Shown here: piece after piece, positions 9,558-18,788 of the stretch
How positions within the stretch are numbered: the first letter of the stretch is position 1
Layout of the letters: each line of letters begins with the position of its first letter
Assembly (NCBI RefSeq): GCF_015704895.1
Contig: NZ_JADQWB010000001.1
Coordinates: 496,001 to 560,000, forward strand
Length of the DNA stretch: 64,000 nucleotides
Source of the DNA: Agrobacterium leguminum
GTDB taxonomy: Bacteria; Pseudomonadota; Alphaproteobacteria; Rhizobiales; Rhizobiaceae
Reading direction: 5' to 3'
Program-made: the position numbers and the translations under genes
The notes under the pieces: generated by a model
What the model was told of the DNA's origin: nothing
Database searches by the model: none
The model's input: the letters and a program-made list of their open reading frames with translations, nothing else

Positions 9558-10673
9558 TTGACCCGCCGCAGCCGCATCATCGGCCTCCTGCTTCCCCTTG
9601 TTTTCATCACCCCGGCCGCCGCTTTTGCGGATCAGGTCTGCGATACGCTTTATGCGCAATTGCGCGAGCCGCCCCGCGTCATCGGCAATACGGCCGAGGT
9701 GCGGCGTTACGCCAATGCGCTCGCCCGCCAGAATATCGTCATCCGCAAGATCAGGAACGACCTGCGCGGCTATGGCTGCTCATCCGGCAGCGTCATCGTC
9801 TACGGCAATCCCAATGCGGGTATCTGCGCCGAAATCGGCGACGCGCTGGCGGAAGCGGAAAACGAGCGCAACGCCATCATCCGTGACCGCGACGACGCCA
9901 TGGCGGCCGCGCGTAACGACGACGGCGACATCAGGCGTCAGCGCATTCTCGCCGCCCTCGATGCGAATGGCTGCAACACCGTGCCGCAAACGGAAACGCA
10001 ATTGCCGCCGCCTCCGGATGTGACGCGTTATCCCGACGCTTTCCGGCAGAATGGCCCGCAGAACGGCGACGCGCCGGGACAGGCGGGGCTTTCGCCCTAC
10101 CCCAACGCCACCGCCGAGGGCGGGCTTCGCACACTGTGCGTGCGCACCTGCGACGGCTCGTTTTTCCCCATCGCCTCCAATGCCTCGCCGCTCGATTTCC
10201 GCGCCCAGGCGGAGCAGTGCGAGAAAATGTGTCCGGGGACCGAGACGGAGCTTTATTTCCACTCCATGACGGATCAGGAAACCGCCGACATGGTTTCGGC
10301 GGAAACAGGCAAACCCTACAGGGACCTGCCGACCGCCTTCGCCTACAGGAACGCTAGCACAAAAGCGCCGGGCTGCGCCTGCAACATGGCCGCCTATCAC
10401 AAGGAAATGCAAAAGCAGGAAGAGGCCGCCCGGCCGCAGCCCGAAAAACCCTATTCCGGCATCACCACCATTCCATCACCGCAAGGTGACAAGGCTGAGA
10501 AACCCGCCGAACAGCAACAGGCCGCCAAGCCACCGGAACAGCCCGTTCCCGAACGCGACTATGACCCGAACGACAGCCGCGTCCGCGTCATTGGCCCGAA
10601 ATTCCTGCCCGACCAGACAGGCCGGATCGACCTGAAGAACCCGGCATTGAAGGGTATACAGCCGCAGCAGTGA
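9558..10673 (+). CDS. Secreted DUF2865 domain protein
   Basis: 371 residues. A signal peptide (RIIGLLLPLVFITPAAAFA) leads into a cysteine-containing periplasmic protein. The DUF2865 core is recognised by RTLCVRTCDGSFFPI (about 190-205), then EQCEKMCPGTETELYF and PGCACNM. The C-terminal third is rich in Pro, Glu and Lys (PEKPAEQQQAAKPPEQPVPE) and probably unstructured. The start is a TTG, the only start that keeps the whole signal peptide. The function of the family is unknown; paired cysteines suggest a disulfide-bonded envelope protein. It is flanked by the malic enzyme terminator and a class A repeat. Confidence 0.8.
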   Translation: MTRRSRIIGLLLPLVFITPAAAFADQVCDTLYAQLREPPRVIGNTAEVRRYANALARQNIVIRKIRNDLRGYGCSSGSVIVYGNPNAGICAEIGDALAEAENERNAIIRDRDDAMAAARNDDGDIRRQRILAALDANGCNTVPQTETQLPPPPDVTRYPDAFRQNGPQNGDAPGQAGLSPYPNATAEGGLRTLCVRTCDGSFFPIASNASPLDFRAQAEQCEKMCPGTETELYFHSMTDQETADMVSAETGKPYRDLPTAFAYRNASTKAPGCACNMAAYHKEMQKQEEAARPQPEKPYSGITTIPSPQGDKAEKPAEQQQAAKPPEQPVPERDYDPNDSRVRVIGPKFLPDQTGRIDLKNPALKGIQPQQ

Positions 10674-10704
10674 CATACATCGCGGAGCGAGCGCGCGCCC
10701 CTTG

Positions 10705-10826
10705 CTTCTTCTCCCCAAAGGGGAGAAGTCCGCGGCAGCGGGATGAGGGGGCGGCGTCAGCGATATTCGGAGAGCTTGCCCCCTCATCCGACCTTTCGGG
10801 CCACCTTCTCCCGGCGGGGAGAAGAA
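10705..10826. repeat. Intergenic palindromic repeat, class A, copy 2
   Basis: Same design as the copy at 5562 but in the opposite orientation: the GTCCGCGGCAGCGGG arm comes first and CGACCTTTCGGGCCACC second. It lies between the converging ends of the DUF2865 gene and bluB and may serve as a two-way transcription stop. Confidence 0.85.
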
Positions 10827-10866
10827 ACATGCGACGACGTCCCGCCTTATTCACAGGTCTCCGCTT

Positions 10867-11586
<720 letters not shown>

Positions 11587-11669
11587 TTATCCCCAACAAT
11601 GCGAAGACCGGGCGCAAATGCGCGCCCCGCCTCGACAACAACCTGCCGCCGTCCGCGCGGTTCGGTCTA

Positions 11670-11832
11670 TCCCGTCAGGCCGGTCTTCTGACTAGGCTTC
11701 ATCCGCCCTTTTCGCCTTCCCGAATTGCTTCAGTGGCTAAAAAAAAGAACGTCCGCCTCACAGCGCTGGGCACGTTCCGGTCTTTCACCGGATTCCCGAT
11801 TCTCCCGCCGCATGGGCAGGCACCTGACAGGC
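11670..11832 (-). promoter_or_regulatory. Cobalamin (B12) riboswitch controlling bluB
   Basis: Read on the minus strand, the hallmarks of the cobalamin aptamer appear in order: GGTGCC (from 11824), GGGAATCCGGTGAAAGACCGG, the invariant GCCACTG (11737-11731), CGGGAAGG (about 11722-11715), and the B12 box AGTCAGAAGACCGGCCTGAC (11693-11674). Outer pairing P1 can form between CCTGAC and GTCAGG at the two ends. A GGGCGC/GCGCCC hairpin at 11610-11627, between the aptamer and the bluB ribosome site, is a candidate expression platform. Confidence 0.92.
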
Positions 11833-11906
11833 AAGCTATGGGCAAAAAAGTTTGCGAATGCAAGCATCCTGCCGGCGGTGCGGCAATGTGGCCTGCCTCA
11901 CCCCCA

Positions 11907-12737
11907 TCATTCCGCCGGGAAATACCTGACATAAGCGAACTCGTCCCCATCCGGTGACCAGTTGGGCGAATTCATCGTGCCCTGCCCGCCGAAAAGTTCG
12001 AACAGCGTCTCGGCATTGCCGCCATCCATGTCCATCAGCCGCACCCGAACATCGAGATCGCGCGGATGGTCGAAAACGTCGCCGTCATAGGAAACGAACA
12101 CCACCTTGCCTCCCTTCGGAGACGGGTGCGGAAACCAGTCGCCATAGGAACTGTCGGTGATGCGCTCGACGGCGGAGCCATCCACCCGCACGCGCCAGAT
12201 CTGCATTCGCCCGGTGCGGCTGGAATTGAAATAGATCCACTCACCGTCAGGCGAATAATCCGGTCCGTCATTGCGGCCCTCGCCATGGGTCAGCCGCGTC
12301 TCGACGCCGCTTGTTATATCCATCGAATAGATATCGAAGACCTGATCGCGAATGCCGCAATAGGCAAAACCTTTCCCATCCGGCGACCAGCCGTGCCAAT
12401 AGGAAGGCAGGTTCTTCGTCATCAGCCTTGGCGCGCCGCCCGCCGATGGCAGAAGATAAATGGCGCTCTTGCCGAATTCCACCTTGTCGGAAATGGCGTA
12501 GAGCGAACCGTCAGGCGATATGCCGTGGTCGTTGTTGCAGAGCGTCGCAAAGCCGGTATCGACCTTCTCCGGCGACGCATCACCGGCAAGGGACAGGCGG
12601 TAAAGCAGCCCTTCGCTGTTCAGCAGCAGATATTTTCCATCCGGCGACCAGTTCGGCGCTTCGAAGAGATCGGGCGTCTGCCACACCACCCGCATCTGCC
12701 GGGTGCGGATGTTGAAGATTTCGATGGAGCTGCGCAT
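11907..12737 (-). CDS. TolB-like beta-propeller protein (PD40/WD40-like repeats)
   Basis: 276 residues containing at least five repeats with the WSPDG signature of TolB-type beta-propellers (NWSPDGKYLLL, GISPDGSLYAI, GWSPDGKGFAY, YSPDGEWIYF, NWSPDGDEFAY). No signal peptide is visible from the chosen start, so it may be cytoplasmic, unlike TolB itself. The ATG at 12737 is preceded by a strong GGGAGGCAGA ribosome site; longer in-frame starts reach 12977 but overlap the divergent VOC gene region and look non-coding. Function unknown; relatives are annotated only as biopolymer-transport or propeller proteins. Confidence 0.8.
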   Translation of the reverse strand: MRSSIEIFNIRTRQMRVVWQTPDLFEAPNWSPDGKYLLLNSEGLLYRLSLAGDASPEKVDTGFATLCNNDHGISPDGSLYAISDKVEFGKSAIYLLPSAGGAPRLMTKNLPSYWHGWSPDGKGFAYCGIRDQVFDIYSMDITSGVETRLTHGEGRNDGPDYSPDGEWIYFNSSRTGRMQIWRVRVDGSAVERITDSSYGDWFPHPSPKGGKVVFVSYDGDVFDHPRDLDVRVRLMDMDGGNAETLFELFGGQGTMNSPNWSPDGDEFAYVRYFPAE

Positions 12738-12928
12738 TCTGCCTCCCGGGCGTGTCCGTGTCTCGTTCAAAGCGCCCGGCAATGCAGACATTCCGTTTGC
12801 ATCCGCCATCGCCATGATTATGATCCTAGGGCGGCAGGCACCGTCCTGCAAATTCAAACCGGAAAAAACGCCAGCGCTCCGGCACCGTCCGTGACCCTTG
12901 CCGTTTCTCCCAGATCCGAGGTTCCGCG

Positions 12929-13306
12929 ATGAATACCATCGCCGATCACGGCATCCGCTTCGGGCGGATTGCCGCAATGCTTCCTGTCAGGAATATCGAA
13001 AAGGCCCATGATTTTTACGTTGGCGTGCTGGGTTTCGAAAAGACCTTCGAAAACGGCAACCCTGTCGGCTTCATGATCCTCAAACAGGGCAATGCCGAGC
13101 TGCACCTGACATTGCAGCCCGCCCACAAGGCAGCACCCTTCAATGTGGCGCATATGATGGTGAGCGATGTCGATGCGCTGCACGCGCTCTGCAAGAGCCA
13201 GGGCTTGCGCATCATCAAGGGCCTGCAGGACAAGGATTACGGCCTGCGCGCCTTTGTGTTTGAAGACCCGGATGGCAACCGCATCGATGTGGGGCAGGTT
13301 ATTTGA
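12929..13306 (+). CDS. VOC (glyoxalase/bleomycin-resistance) family protein
   Basis: 125 residues making one complete vicinal-oxygen-chelate domain: a start strand AAMLPVRNIEKAHDFY, the middle HLTLQP, and the end FVFEDPDGNRIDVGQ with a metal-ligand glutamate. Such proteins include glyoxalases, dioxygenases and drug-binding resistance proteins; the sequence alone does not decide among them. The ATG has a GAGG ribosome site. It is divergent from the propeller gene, with 191 nt between starts, and is followed by a class A repeat. Confidence 0.85.
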   Translation: MNTIADHGIRFGRIAAMLPVRNIEKAHDFYVGVLGFEKTFENGNPVGFMILKQGNAELHLTLQPAHKAAPFNVAHMMVSDVDALHALCKSQGLRIIKGLQDKDYGLRAFVFEDPDGNRIDVGQVI

Positions 13307-13387
13307 GATGAGTGGGCGGCGCGGGGCTTTCTCCGCGCCGCTTGCTTAAACACGAAGGCTTGTTGTGGAACGAGCGCATGCCCCTTG

Positions 13388-13511
13388 TTTCTTCTCCCCG
13401 CCGGGGAGAAGTCCGCGGCAGCGGGATGAGGGGGCAAGGGCAGTGAGTTACGGCAGCGTTGCCCCCTCATCCGACCCTTCGGGCCACCTTCTCCCCGGCG
13501 GGGAGAAGAAA
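13388..13511. repeat. Intergenic palindromic repeat, class A, copy 3
   Basis: About 124 bp, same orientation as copy 2, with CTTCTCCCCGCCGGGGAGAAG at the left and TTCTCCCCGGCGGGGAGAAG at the right. It lies between the converging ends of the VOC gene and nadE. Confidence 0.85.
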
Positions 13512-13559
13512 CACGCGGCATTGTCGGGCAAAACATCCGCTACCAGCGTCTTCCTTCAA

Positions 13560-15239
13560 TCACCGATCCCGGAACCGGTTAGTGATCGGATAACGCCGGT
13601 CACGCCCAAAGTTCTTCTTGGTGATCTTCACGCCCGGCGCCGATTGCCGGCGCTTGTATTCGGCGAGGTAAAGCAGATGCTCCACCCGGTGCACGGTCGC
13701 CACATCATGGCCACGGGCCAGAATTTCCTCGACCGACATTTCCTTCTCGACGAGGCATTCCAGAATATCGTCCAGCACCGGATAGGGCGGCAGCGAATCC
13801 TGGTCGGTCTGGTTGGGGCGCAATTCGGCCGACGGGGCCTTGGAAAGGATATTGGCCGGGATCACCTCGCCGGAAGGGCCGAGCGCGCCCGGCGGCACAT
13901 GGGCGTTGCGCCAGCTGGAAATGGCATAGACCTGCATCTTGTAGAGGTCCTTGATGGGGTTGAAACCACCATTCATGTCGCCATAAAGCGTGGCATAACC
14001 CACCGACATTTCCGACTTGTTGCCCGTCGTCACCACCATGGAGCCGAACTTGTTCGAGACGGCCATCAAGATGGTGCCGCGCGTGCGGCTCTGCAGGTTT
14101 TCCTCGGTAATGCCCTCTTCCGTGCCCTCGAAGAGATCGGAGAGCGCCGAGAGGAAACCCTCCACCGGCTCGACGATCGGCACGATGTCGTAACGGCAGC
14201 CCAGCGCTTTCGCGCAATCGGCCGCGTCCTTCAGCGATTCTTCCGAAGTATAACGGTAAGGCAGCATGATGCAGCGCACCCGCTCCTCGCCCAGCGCATC
14301 GACGGCAAGGGCGGCACAGATGGCCGAATCGATGCCGCCGGAAAGGCCGAGAACCACGCTTTTGAAGCCATTCTTGTTGACGTAATCGCGGAAGCCCAGC
14401 ATGCAGGCGCGATAGTCCGCCTCCTCGCCTTCGGGAATCTTCGAGAAAGGTCCGCTTTCGCAATGCCAGCCGTCTGCCGTGCGTTTCCAGTCGGTGACGG
14501 CAAGTGTGGCTTCGAACTGGCTCATCTGGAAGGCAAGCGTCTTATCGGCATTGAAGCCGAAGCTCGCGCCGTCGAACACCAGCTCGTCCTGCCCGCCCAG
14601 CTGGTTGGCGAAGACGAGCGGCAGGCCGCTTTCGATAACCTGCCGCAGCGCCACCTGATGGCGCACATCCAGCTTGCCGCGATAATAGGGCGAACCGTTC
14701 GGCACCAGCAGGATTTCCGCCCCGCTTTCGGCGAGTGTCTCGCAGACACCCATATCGTTCCAGATTTCCTCGCAGATCGGAATGCCGATCCTGACCCCAC
14801 GGAAATTATAGGGACCGGAAATCGAGCCTTCGGAGAAAACCCGCTTCTCGTCGAACTCGCCGTAATTCGGCAGGTCGATCTTGTCGCGCAGCGCGATGAT
14901 CTTGCCGCCATCCAGAAGCGCCACGGAATTGTGCCGGCCCGTCTCGCCCTGTCGCGGAAAACCGATGACGATGCCCGGTCCGCCATCGGCGGTTTCCGCC
15001 GCCAGCTCTTCCACGGCTTTCAGGCATGCTTTCAGGAAAGCCGGTTTCAGCACCAGGTCTTCCGGCGGGTAGCCGGATATGAACAGCTCCGTCAGGAGCA
15101 GAAGATCGGCGCCCTGCGTCGCCGCATCGGCCCTTGCCTCTCGCGCCTTGGCGAGATTGCCCGCCACGTCGCCAACCGTGGGATTGAACTGCCCGACGGC
15201 AATCCGGAGATGGTTCTGGATATCGTGTCTGTCGCTCAT
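13560..15239 (-). CDS. nadE: Glutamine-dependent NAD+ synthetase
   Basis: 559 residues in two domains. The N-terminal nitrilase-fold glutaminase has Glu in LTELFISGYPPEDL (about 50), Lys in RDKIDLPNYGEF (about 117) and the nucleophile Cys in IPICEEIW (about 155), which release ammonia from glutamine. The C-terminal synthetase has the PP-loop LGLSGGIDSA (about 296-305), KSEMSVGY and NGGFNPIKDL. It performs the last step of NAD synthesis, amidating deamido-NAD with ATP. The length matches the two-domain family. The gene is monocistronic and divergent from the LtaS-like gene with 222 nt between. Confidence 0.95.
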   Translation of the reverse strand: MSDRHDIQNHLRIAVGQFNPTVGDVAGNLAKAREARADAATQGADLLLLTELFISGYPPEDLVLKPAFLKACLKAVEELAAETADGGPGIVIGFPRQGETGRHNSVALLDGGKIIALRDKIDLPNYGEFDEKRVFSEGSISGPYNFRGVRIGIPICEEIWNDMGVCETLAESGAEILLVPNGSPYYRGKLDVRHQVALRQVIESGLPLVFANQLGGQDELVFDGASFGFNADKTLAFQMSQFEATLAVTDWKRTADGWHCESGPFSKIPEGEEADYRACMLGFRDYVNKNGFKSVVLGLSGGIDSAICAALAVDALGEERVRCIMLPYRYTSEESLKDAADCAKALGCRYDIVPIVEPVEGFLSALSDLFEGTEEGITEENLQSRTRGTILMAVSNKFGSMVVTTGNKSEMSVGYATLYGDMNGGFNPIKDLYKMQVYAISSWRNAHVPPGALGPSGEVIPANILSKAPSAELRPNQTDQDSLPPYPVLDDILECLVEKEMSVEEILARGHDVATVHRVEHLLYLAEYKRRQSAPGVKITKKNFGRDRRYPITNRFRDR

Positions 15240-15461
15240 GGCTTTTCAATACCGCGCCCGTGGCCGCTCCGCAACGCGGCAATTGCATGGCGGCGTCCGT
15301 TACGCTTCGGCCGCGCGCGTTCACGCTAAGGTTATCGCCGCACCGGCCAGACTCTTCAAAGTTCATGTCGCGTTCATCGCGCTTATGTGACAGTTACATG
15401 ACACTTTTGCGACACCCGATTCACCTCCCCGGATCGGCCGTGCCGCCTGCAATACCGGAGT

Positions 15462-17402
15462 ATGGGTTTGAGAGATTCGGCGCCAAAAACAACGGCTTCC
15501 GAAAAGGCTGGTTTCGTCTTTTCGCCTGCATGGACAAGGAGCCTTTCCAAGCTTTCGGGCATCGCCTATCCGCTTGCCAATCTGACGGTCGCGTCCGTCG
15601 TGCTGGTCGTGGCGCTGGAGTGGATCGCCCGCGGTTCGCTGAGCGATGTCGGCGCTTTCCTCACCTCCTCCGCCCGCCCCGGCATGACCACCATCGCCGC
15701 CGTGCTCGCCCTTCTCGTGGCGCTGGATGCACTTCTTGGCAGGCGTTACCTGTCGCTGATCGCGCTTGCGCCGCTCTGCGCGCTGACGGGGCTGATTTCG
15801 GCACAGAAACAGACCTATCTTTCCGATCCACTTTATCCATCCGACCTGTTGTTCGGCCGCCAGATTCTCGAGCTTCTGCCGACCATGCTGAAGGCCCAGC
15901 CGATGACGGCAGCACTCGTCGCCCTCGGCATCTGCGCCACGATTGCCGCTCTCGCAGCGCTGTGGCTGCTGGCGCGCCGCCATTCACCGGGCTTGAGCTG
16001 GCGAGAACGCGCCGCCGGTCTCGCGCTGGCGCTGCCGCTTCTTGCGGGTCTCGCCTCGCTGATGGACTATTCGCATTATTCCTGGGTGCGCGATCGCCTC
16101 AACATCATTCCCAAGATGTGGGATCAGCAGGAAAATTACCGCCATAACGGCTTCCTGATGGCCTTCGCCTTCAATATTCCGATGGCCAATGTCTCGGCGC
16201 CGCAGGGTTACGGCGAAAACACCATTGCCGACCTGACATCCGAACCCGCCGCCTTCGCCGCCAACAAGGGCAATTACCCCGATGTCATCATGCTGATGAG
16301 CGAATCGCTGTGGGATCCGACGCGGCTGGAAAATGTGAACCTCTCCGCCGACCCCATGCCGACGATCCGCGCCAAACAGTCCGGCAATGTCTTTTCCCCG
16401 GAATTCGGCGGCATGACGGCGAATGTGGAATTCGAGGCGCTGACCGGCTTTTCCAACGCATTCCTGCCCTATGGCAGCATTCCCTATCAGCAATATATCC
16501 GCCGCCCGGTGCCGTCGCTCGCCAGCTTCTTCCGGGGCGAAGGTTATTCCGCCATCGCCATGCACCCCTTCCAGGAATGGTTCTGGAACCGCAAGCAGGT
16601 CTACAGGAATTTCGGCTTCGAGGAATTCCGCTCCGAAGAGACGCTGCCGGCCATGGAAAAACGCGGCAACTTCGCCTCCGACGATGCGCTGATGGACGAG
16701 ATCATGGCGACGGCCGAAAAGGCGCAGAACCCGCTCTTCCTCTTCGCCGTCACCCTTCAGGGACATGGTCCCTACGAGGCGACCCGTTACGCCGAAAACA
16801 CCATCGGCGTCGAAGGCGATCTCTCCGCCTCGGCCTCGCAGGCGCTCGCCACCTATTCGCAAGGGGTGGCGGAAGCCGATGAAGCGCTGCTGAAACTGAT
16901 GCGCTGGGCGAAGAAGCGCGACCGTGAAACCATCGTCGTCCTCTTCGGCGACCATCTGCCGCCGCTCGGCCAGACCTTCGTGGAAAGCGGCTACATGCCG
17001 GGCATGGTGGCCAGCCGCCGCGCGCCGCTGGAGGTGATGAAGAAGGAACACGAGACGCCGCTCGTCGTCTGGTCCTCAAAGAAGGGCGTGCGCAAGAATA
17101 TCGGAACCATCAGCCCGGCGCTTTTGCCCTATCACGTGCTGAAGACGGCAGGCTTCTCCGATCCCTTCTATACCGGCACGCTGGGCGAAGTGCAGCAGGC
17201 CTTTTCCGTCATCGACCGGCATATGCTGGTGACGACCGACGGCAAGGCCCTGCCCGACTGGTCAATTGCCCCGAACGCCGTTCCCGACGTGGTGCGCGAT
17301 TACCGCCTGCTGCAATTCGACATGATGTTCGGCCAGCAATATGGCCGCGAGCGCTTCTTCCCCGGTTTCAACTGGCTGCACGAGGGCGCGCCATCGGTCT
17401 GA
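15462..17402 (+). CDS. LTA synthase-like membrane phosphotransferase (sulfatase fold)
   Basis: 646 residues. About five N-terminal membrane helices (between residues 30 and 205) precede a periplasmic alkaline-phosphatase-superfamily domain. It shows the first metal site in DVIMLMSESLWDPT, the likely nucleophile Thr in GGMTANVEFEALTG, and the last metal site in VVLFGDHLPP. Enzymes of this family transfer phosphoglycerol or phosphoethanolamine from lipids. In rhizobia a natural role is adding phosphoglycerol to cyclic beta-glucans (CgmB or OpgB-like), but this is inference. GGAG sits almost on the ATG, so a TTG two codons later (15468) is an alternative start. A strong hairpin follows at 17427. 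Confidence 0.82.
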   Translation: MGLRDSAPKTTASEKAGFVFSPAWTRSLSKLSGIAYPLANLTVASVVLVVALEWIARGSLSDVGAFLTSSARPGMTTIAAVLALLVALDALLGRRYLSLIALAPLCALTGLISAQKQTYLSDPLYPSDLLFGRQILELLPTMLKAQPMTAALVALGICATIAALAALWLLARRHSPGLSWRERAAGLALALPLLAGLASLMDYSHYSWVRDRLNIIPKMWDQQENYRHNGFLMAFAFNIPMANVSAPQGYGENTIADLTSEPAAFAANKGNYPDVIMLMSESLWDPTRLENVNLSADPMPTIRAKQSGNVFSPEFGGMTANVEFEALTGFSNAFLPYGSIPYQQYIRRPVPSLASFFRGEGYSAIAMHPFQEWFWNRKQVYRNFGFEEFRSEETLPAMEKRGNFASDDALMDEIMATAEKAQNPLFLFAVTLQGHGPYEATRYAENTIGVEGDLSASASQALATYSQGVAEADEALLKLMRWAKKRDRETIVVLFGDHLPPLGQTFVESGYMPGMVASRRAPLEVMKKEHETPLVVWSSKKGVRKNIGTISPALLPYHVLKTAGFSDPFYTGTLGEVQQAFSVIDRHMLVTTDGKALPDWSIAPNAVPDVVRDYRLLQFDMMFGQQYGRERFFPGFNWLHEGAPSV

Positions 17403-17426
17403 TGTTTTTCGGCGGGGACGCCTGAA

Positions 17427-17468
17427 CCGCATGGCGGTGGAAATCGTTTGAATTCCACCGCCATGCGG
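17427..17468 (+). terminator. Perfect 16-bp hairpin after the LtaS-like gene
   Basis: CCGCATGGCGGTGGAA (17427-17442) pairs with TTCCACCGCCATGCGG (17453-17468), loop of 10 nt, followed by GTTTAT. It starts 25 nt after the stop codon and is the likely terminator, although the T-run is short. Confidence 0.7.
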
Positions 17469-17518
17469 GTTTATCTCGGGAAACATCCGCAGCGCCCCAT
17501 CAGAACCGGAGACACACC

Positions 17519-18052
17519 GTGTCAGATATCTCCGACTATATCGTTTCGCATTTCAAGCGTTCCTCTCGCGAAATCGGCGAAGTGGAGCGGCGCATTCTGG
17601 AACTGTCGCACCAGAAGAAGCTCGTTTCGAGCGACACCAATGCGGAATTTTCCGCTGGCGCGAGTTTCGGCGACAGGCTGGCCGACAATATCGCCAAGGT
17701 CGGCGGCTCCTGGGGTTTCATCCTCGGTTTCTGCTTTTTCCTGATCTTCTGGGCTATCATCAACACCATCATCCTGACGACCGGCGCTTTCGATCCCTAC
17801 CCCTTCATCTTCCTCAACCTGCTGCTTTCCATGCTGGCGGCCATTCAGGCGCCGATCATCATGATGTCGCAGAACCGCCAGGCCGCCCGCGACCGTTTCG
17901 AGGCCGCCAAGGATTATGAGGTGAACCTGAAGGCCGAGCTTGAGGTTCTTTCCCTGCATGAAAAGATCGATGTGAAGGTGCTGGCCGAACTGGCCGCGCT
18001 CCGTCAGGACCTTGCCGCACTCCACCGCCATGTCACCCGCAAGGAAGACTGA
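17519..18052 (+). CDS. DUF1003 family membrane protein
   Basis: 177 residues with the DUF1003 layout: a soluble N-terminus, two closely spaced membrane helices (about 60-85, FILGFCFFLIFWAIINTIIL, and about 95-115, IFLNLLLSMLAAIQAPII), the conserved MMSQNRQAARDR just after them, and a helical cytoplasmic tail (EVLSLHEKIDVKVLAEL). The start is a GTG. The family is common in bacteria and its role is not established; ion or lipid handling has been guessed. It follows the 17427 hairpin and so probably has its own promoter. Confidence 0.85.
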   Translation: MSDISDYIVSHFKRSSREIGEVERRILELSHQKKLVSSDTNAEFSAGASFGDRLADNIAKVGGSWGFILGFCFFLIFWAIINTIILTTGAFDPYPFIFLNLLLSMLAAIQAPIIMMSQNRQAARDRFEAAKDYEVNLKAELEVLSLHEKIDVKVLAELAALRQDLAALHRHVTRKED

Positions 18053-18097
18053 CGCCGGAAAATTCATCCCCGCTTTTCCCCACCCCGCGATGCGCTG

Positions 18098-18372
18098 TTA
18101 GATTAAACGCAGTCCCGCCGGGTGGACGCCAGACGTGGCGGAAACCGAGGGACGGTCCTGGTGGTGGAACGCTGGCAACGTTCGTGGAAAGGACCATTTC
18201 GCAAAAGGCGGTGCACCGCCGCTTGCGAAATACGGCATGGTGAAAGACCCGGCTGCGCAACGCATCCGACCCACACCAACCTCAACCGAAGCGCAGCCGG
18301 GCAATCGCCCGACGCACGCTGAGTATCCCCGACCGGCAACGCCGGGCGGGATGAAGCTGTTGGGGGTTTAGG
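18098..18372. other. Highly structured non-coding element with three nested or long hairpins
   Basis: Three separate dyads lie in sequence. GGTCC/GGACC (18154-18158 with 18191-18195) encloses GAACG/CGTTC (18167-18171 with 18179-18183). ATTTCGCAA (18196-18204) pairs with TTGCGAAAT (18223-18231) around GGCGGTGCACCGCC. CCCGGCTGCGC (18248-18258) pairs perfectly with GCGCAGCCGGG (18291-18301). All reading frames are open for long stretches on both strands, as expected of palindromic GC-rich DNA, but none has a ribosome site or a recognisable product. It could be a structured RNA or a palindromic mobile repeat; direction unknown. Confidence 0.5.
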
Positions 18373-18403
18373 GCGTTTTCAGGAAAGGTGGGCCTAGGTG
18401 CGT

Positions 18404-18573
18404 GGGGCTTACCCCCCTCTGCCCTGCCGGGCATCTCCCCCACAAGGGGGGAGATCGATCTGCGGCGCGGTCTCGTCCGACACAAAGCTGGAGATTGAAG
18501 CGATAAAGATGCGTCTTGCCGATCTCCCCCCTTGTGGGGGAGATGCCCGGCAGGGCAGAGGGGGGTAAGCCCC
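18404..18573. repeat. Long perfect inverted repeat (53-bp arms)
   Basis: The 53 bp at 18404-18456 (starting GGGGCTTACCCCCCTCTGCC) are the exact reverse complement of 18521-18573, with a 64-bp centre. Each arm itself contains small palindromes (CTCCCCCACAAGGGGGGAG and GCCCTGCCGGGC). It lies upstream of sthA beside the structured element at 18098. No ORF of interest is inside. It is another intergenic repeat type, seen once in this window. Confidence 0.85.
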
Positions 18574-18788
18574 GCGCTCCTTAGCTAAGCCGAAATTCAC
18601 CCCCAGTTACGAATCCGTCAGATTCTTGCGCTACAGATTGACGCAGGCGTTTGTTGCATTGCACTCTAGCGGGCAAGGCTGAAGGGGAATCACTCCCCAT
18701 CGTCAAAATGGCATCACGACCATTTCGCGGCGACGCCATGCCGGATGCGACATCCGGTCATCGCAATAATTCTGTTCCGGGGTTTTTC

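Noticed and set aside
13560-15239. Simple nitrilase as identity of the NAD synthetase gene
   Set aside because: The C-terminal PP-loop SGGIDSA and the total length show a full glutamine-dependent NAD synthetase.
18103-18371. Short frames on both strands of the structured element (66-78 codons)
   Set aside because: All frames are open because of palindromic GC-rich sequence; none has a ribosome site or recognisable product.
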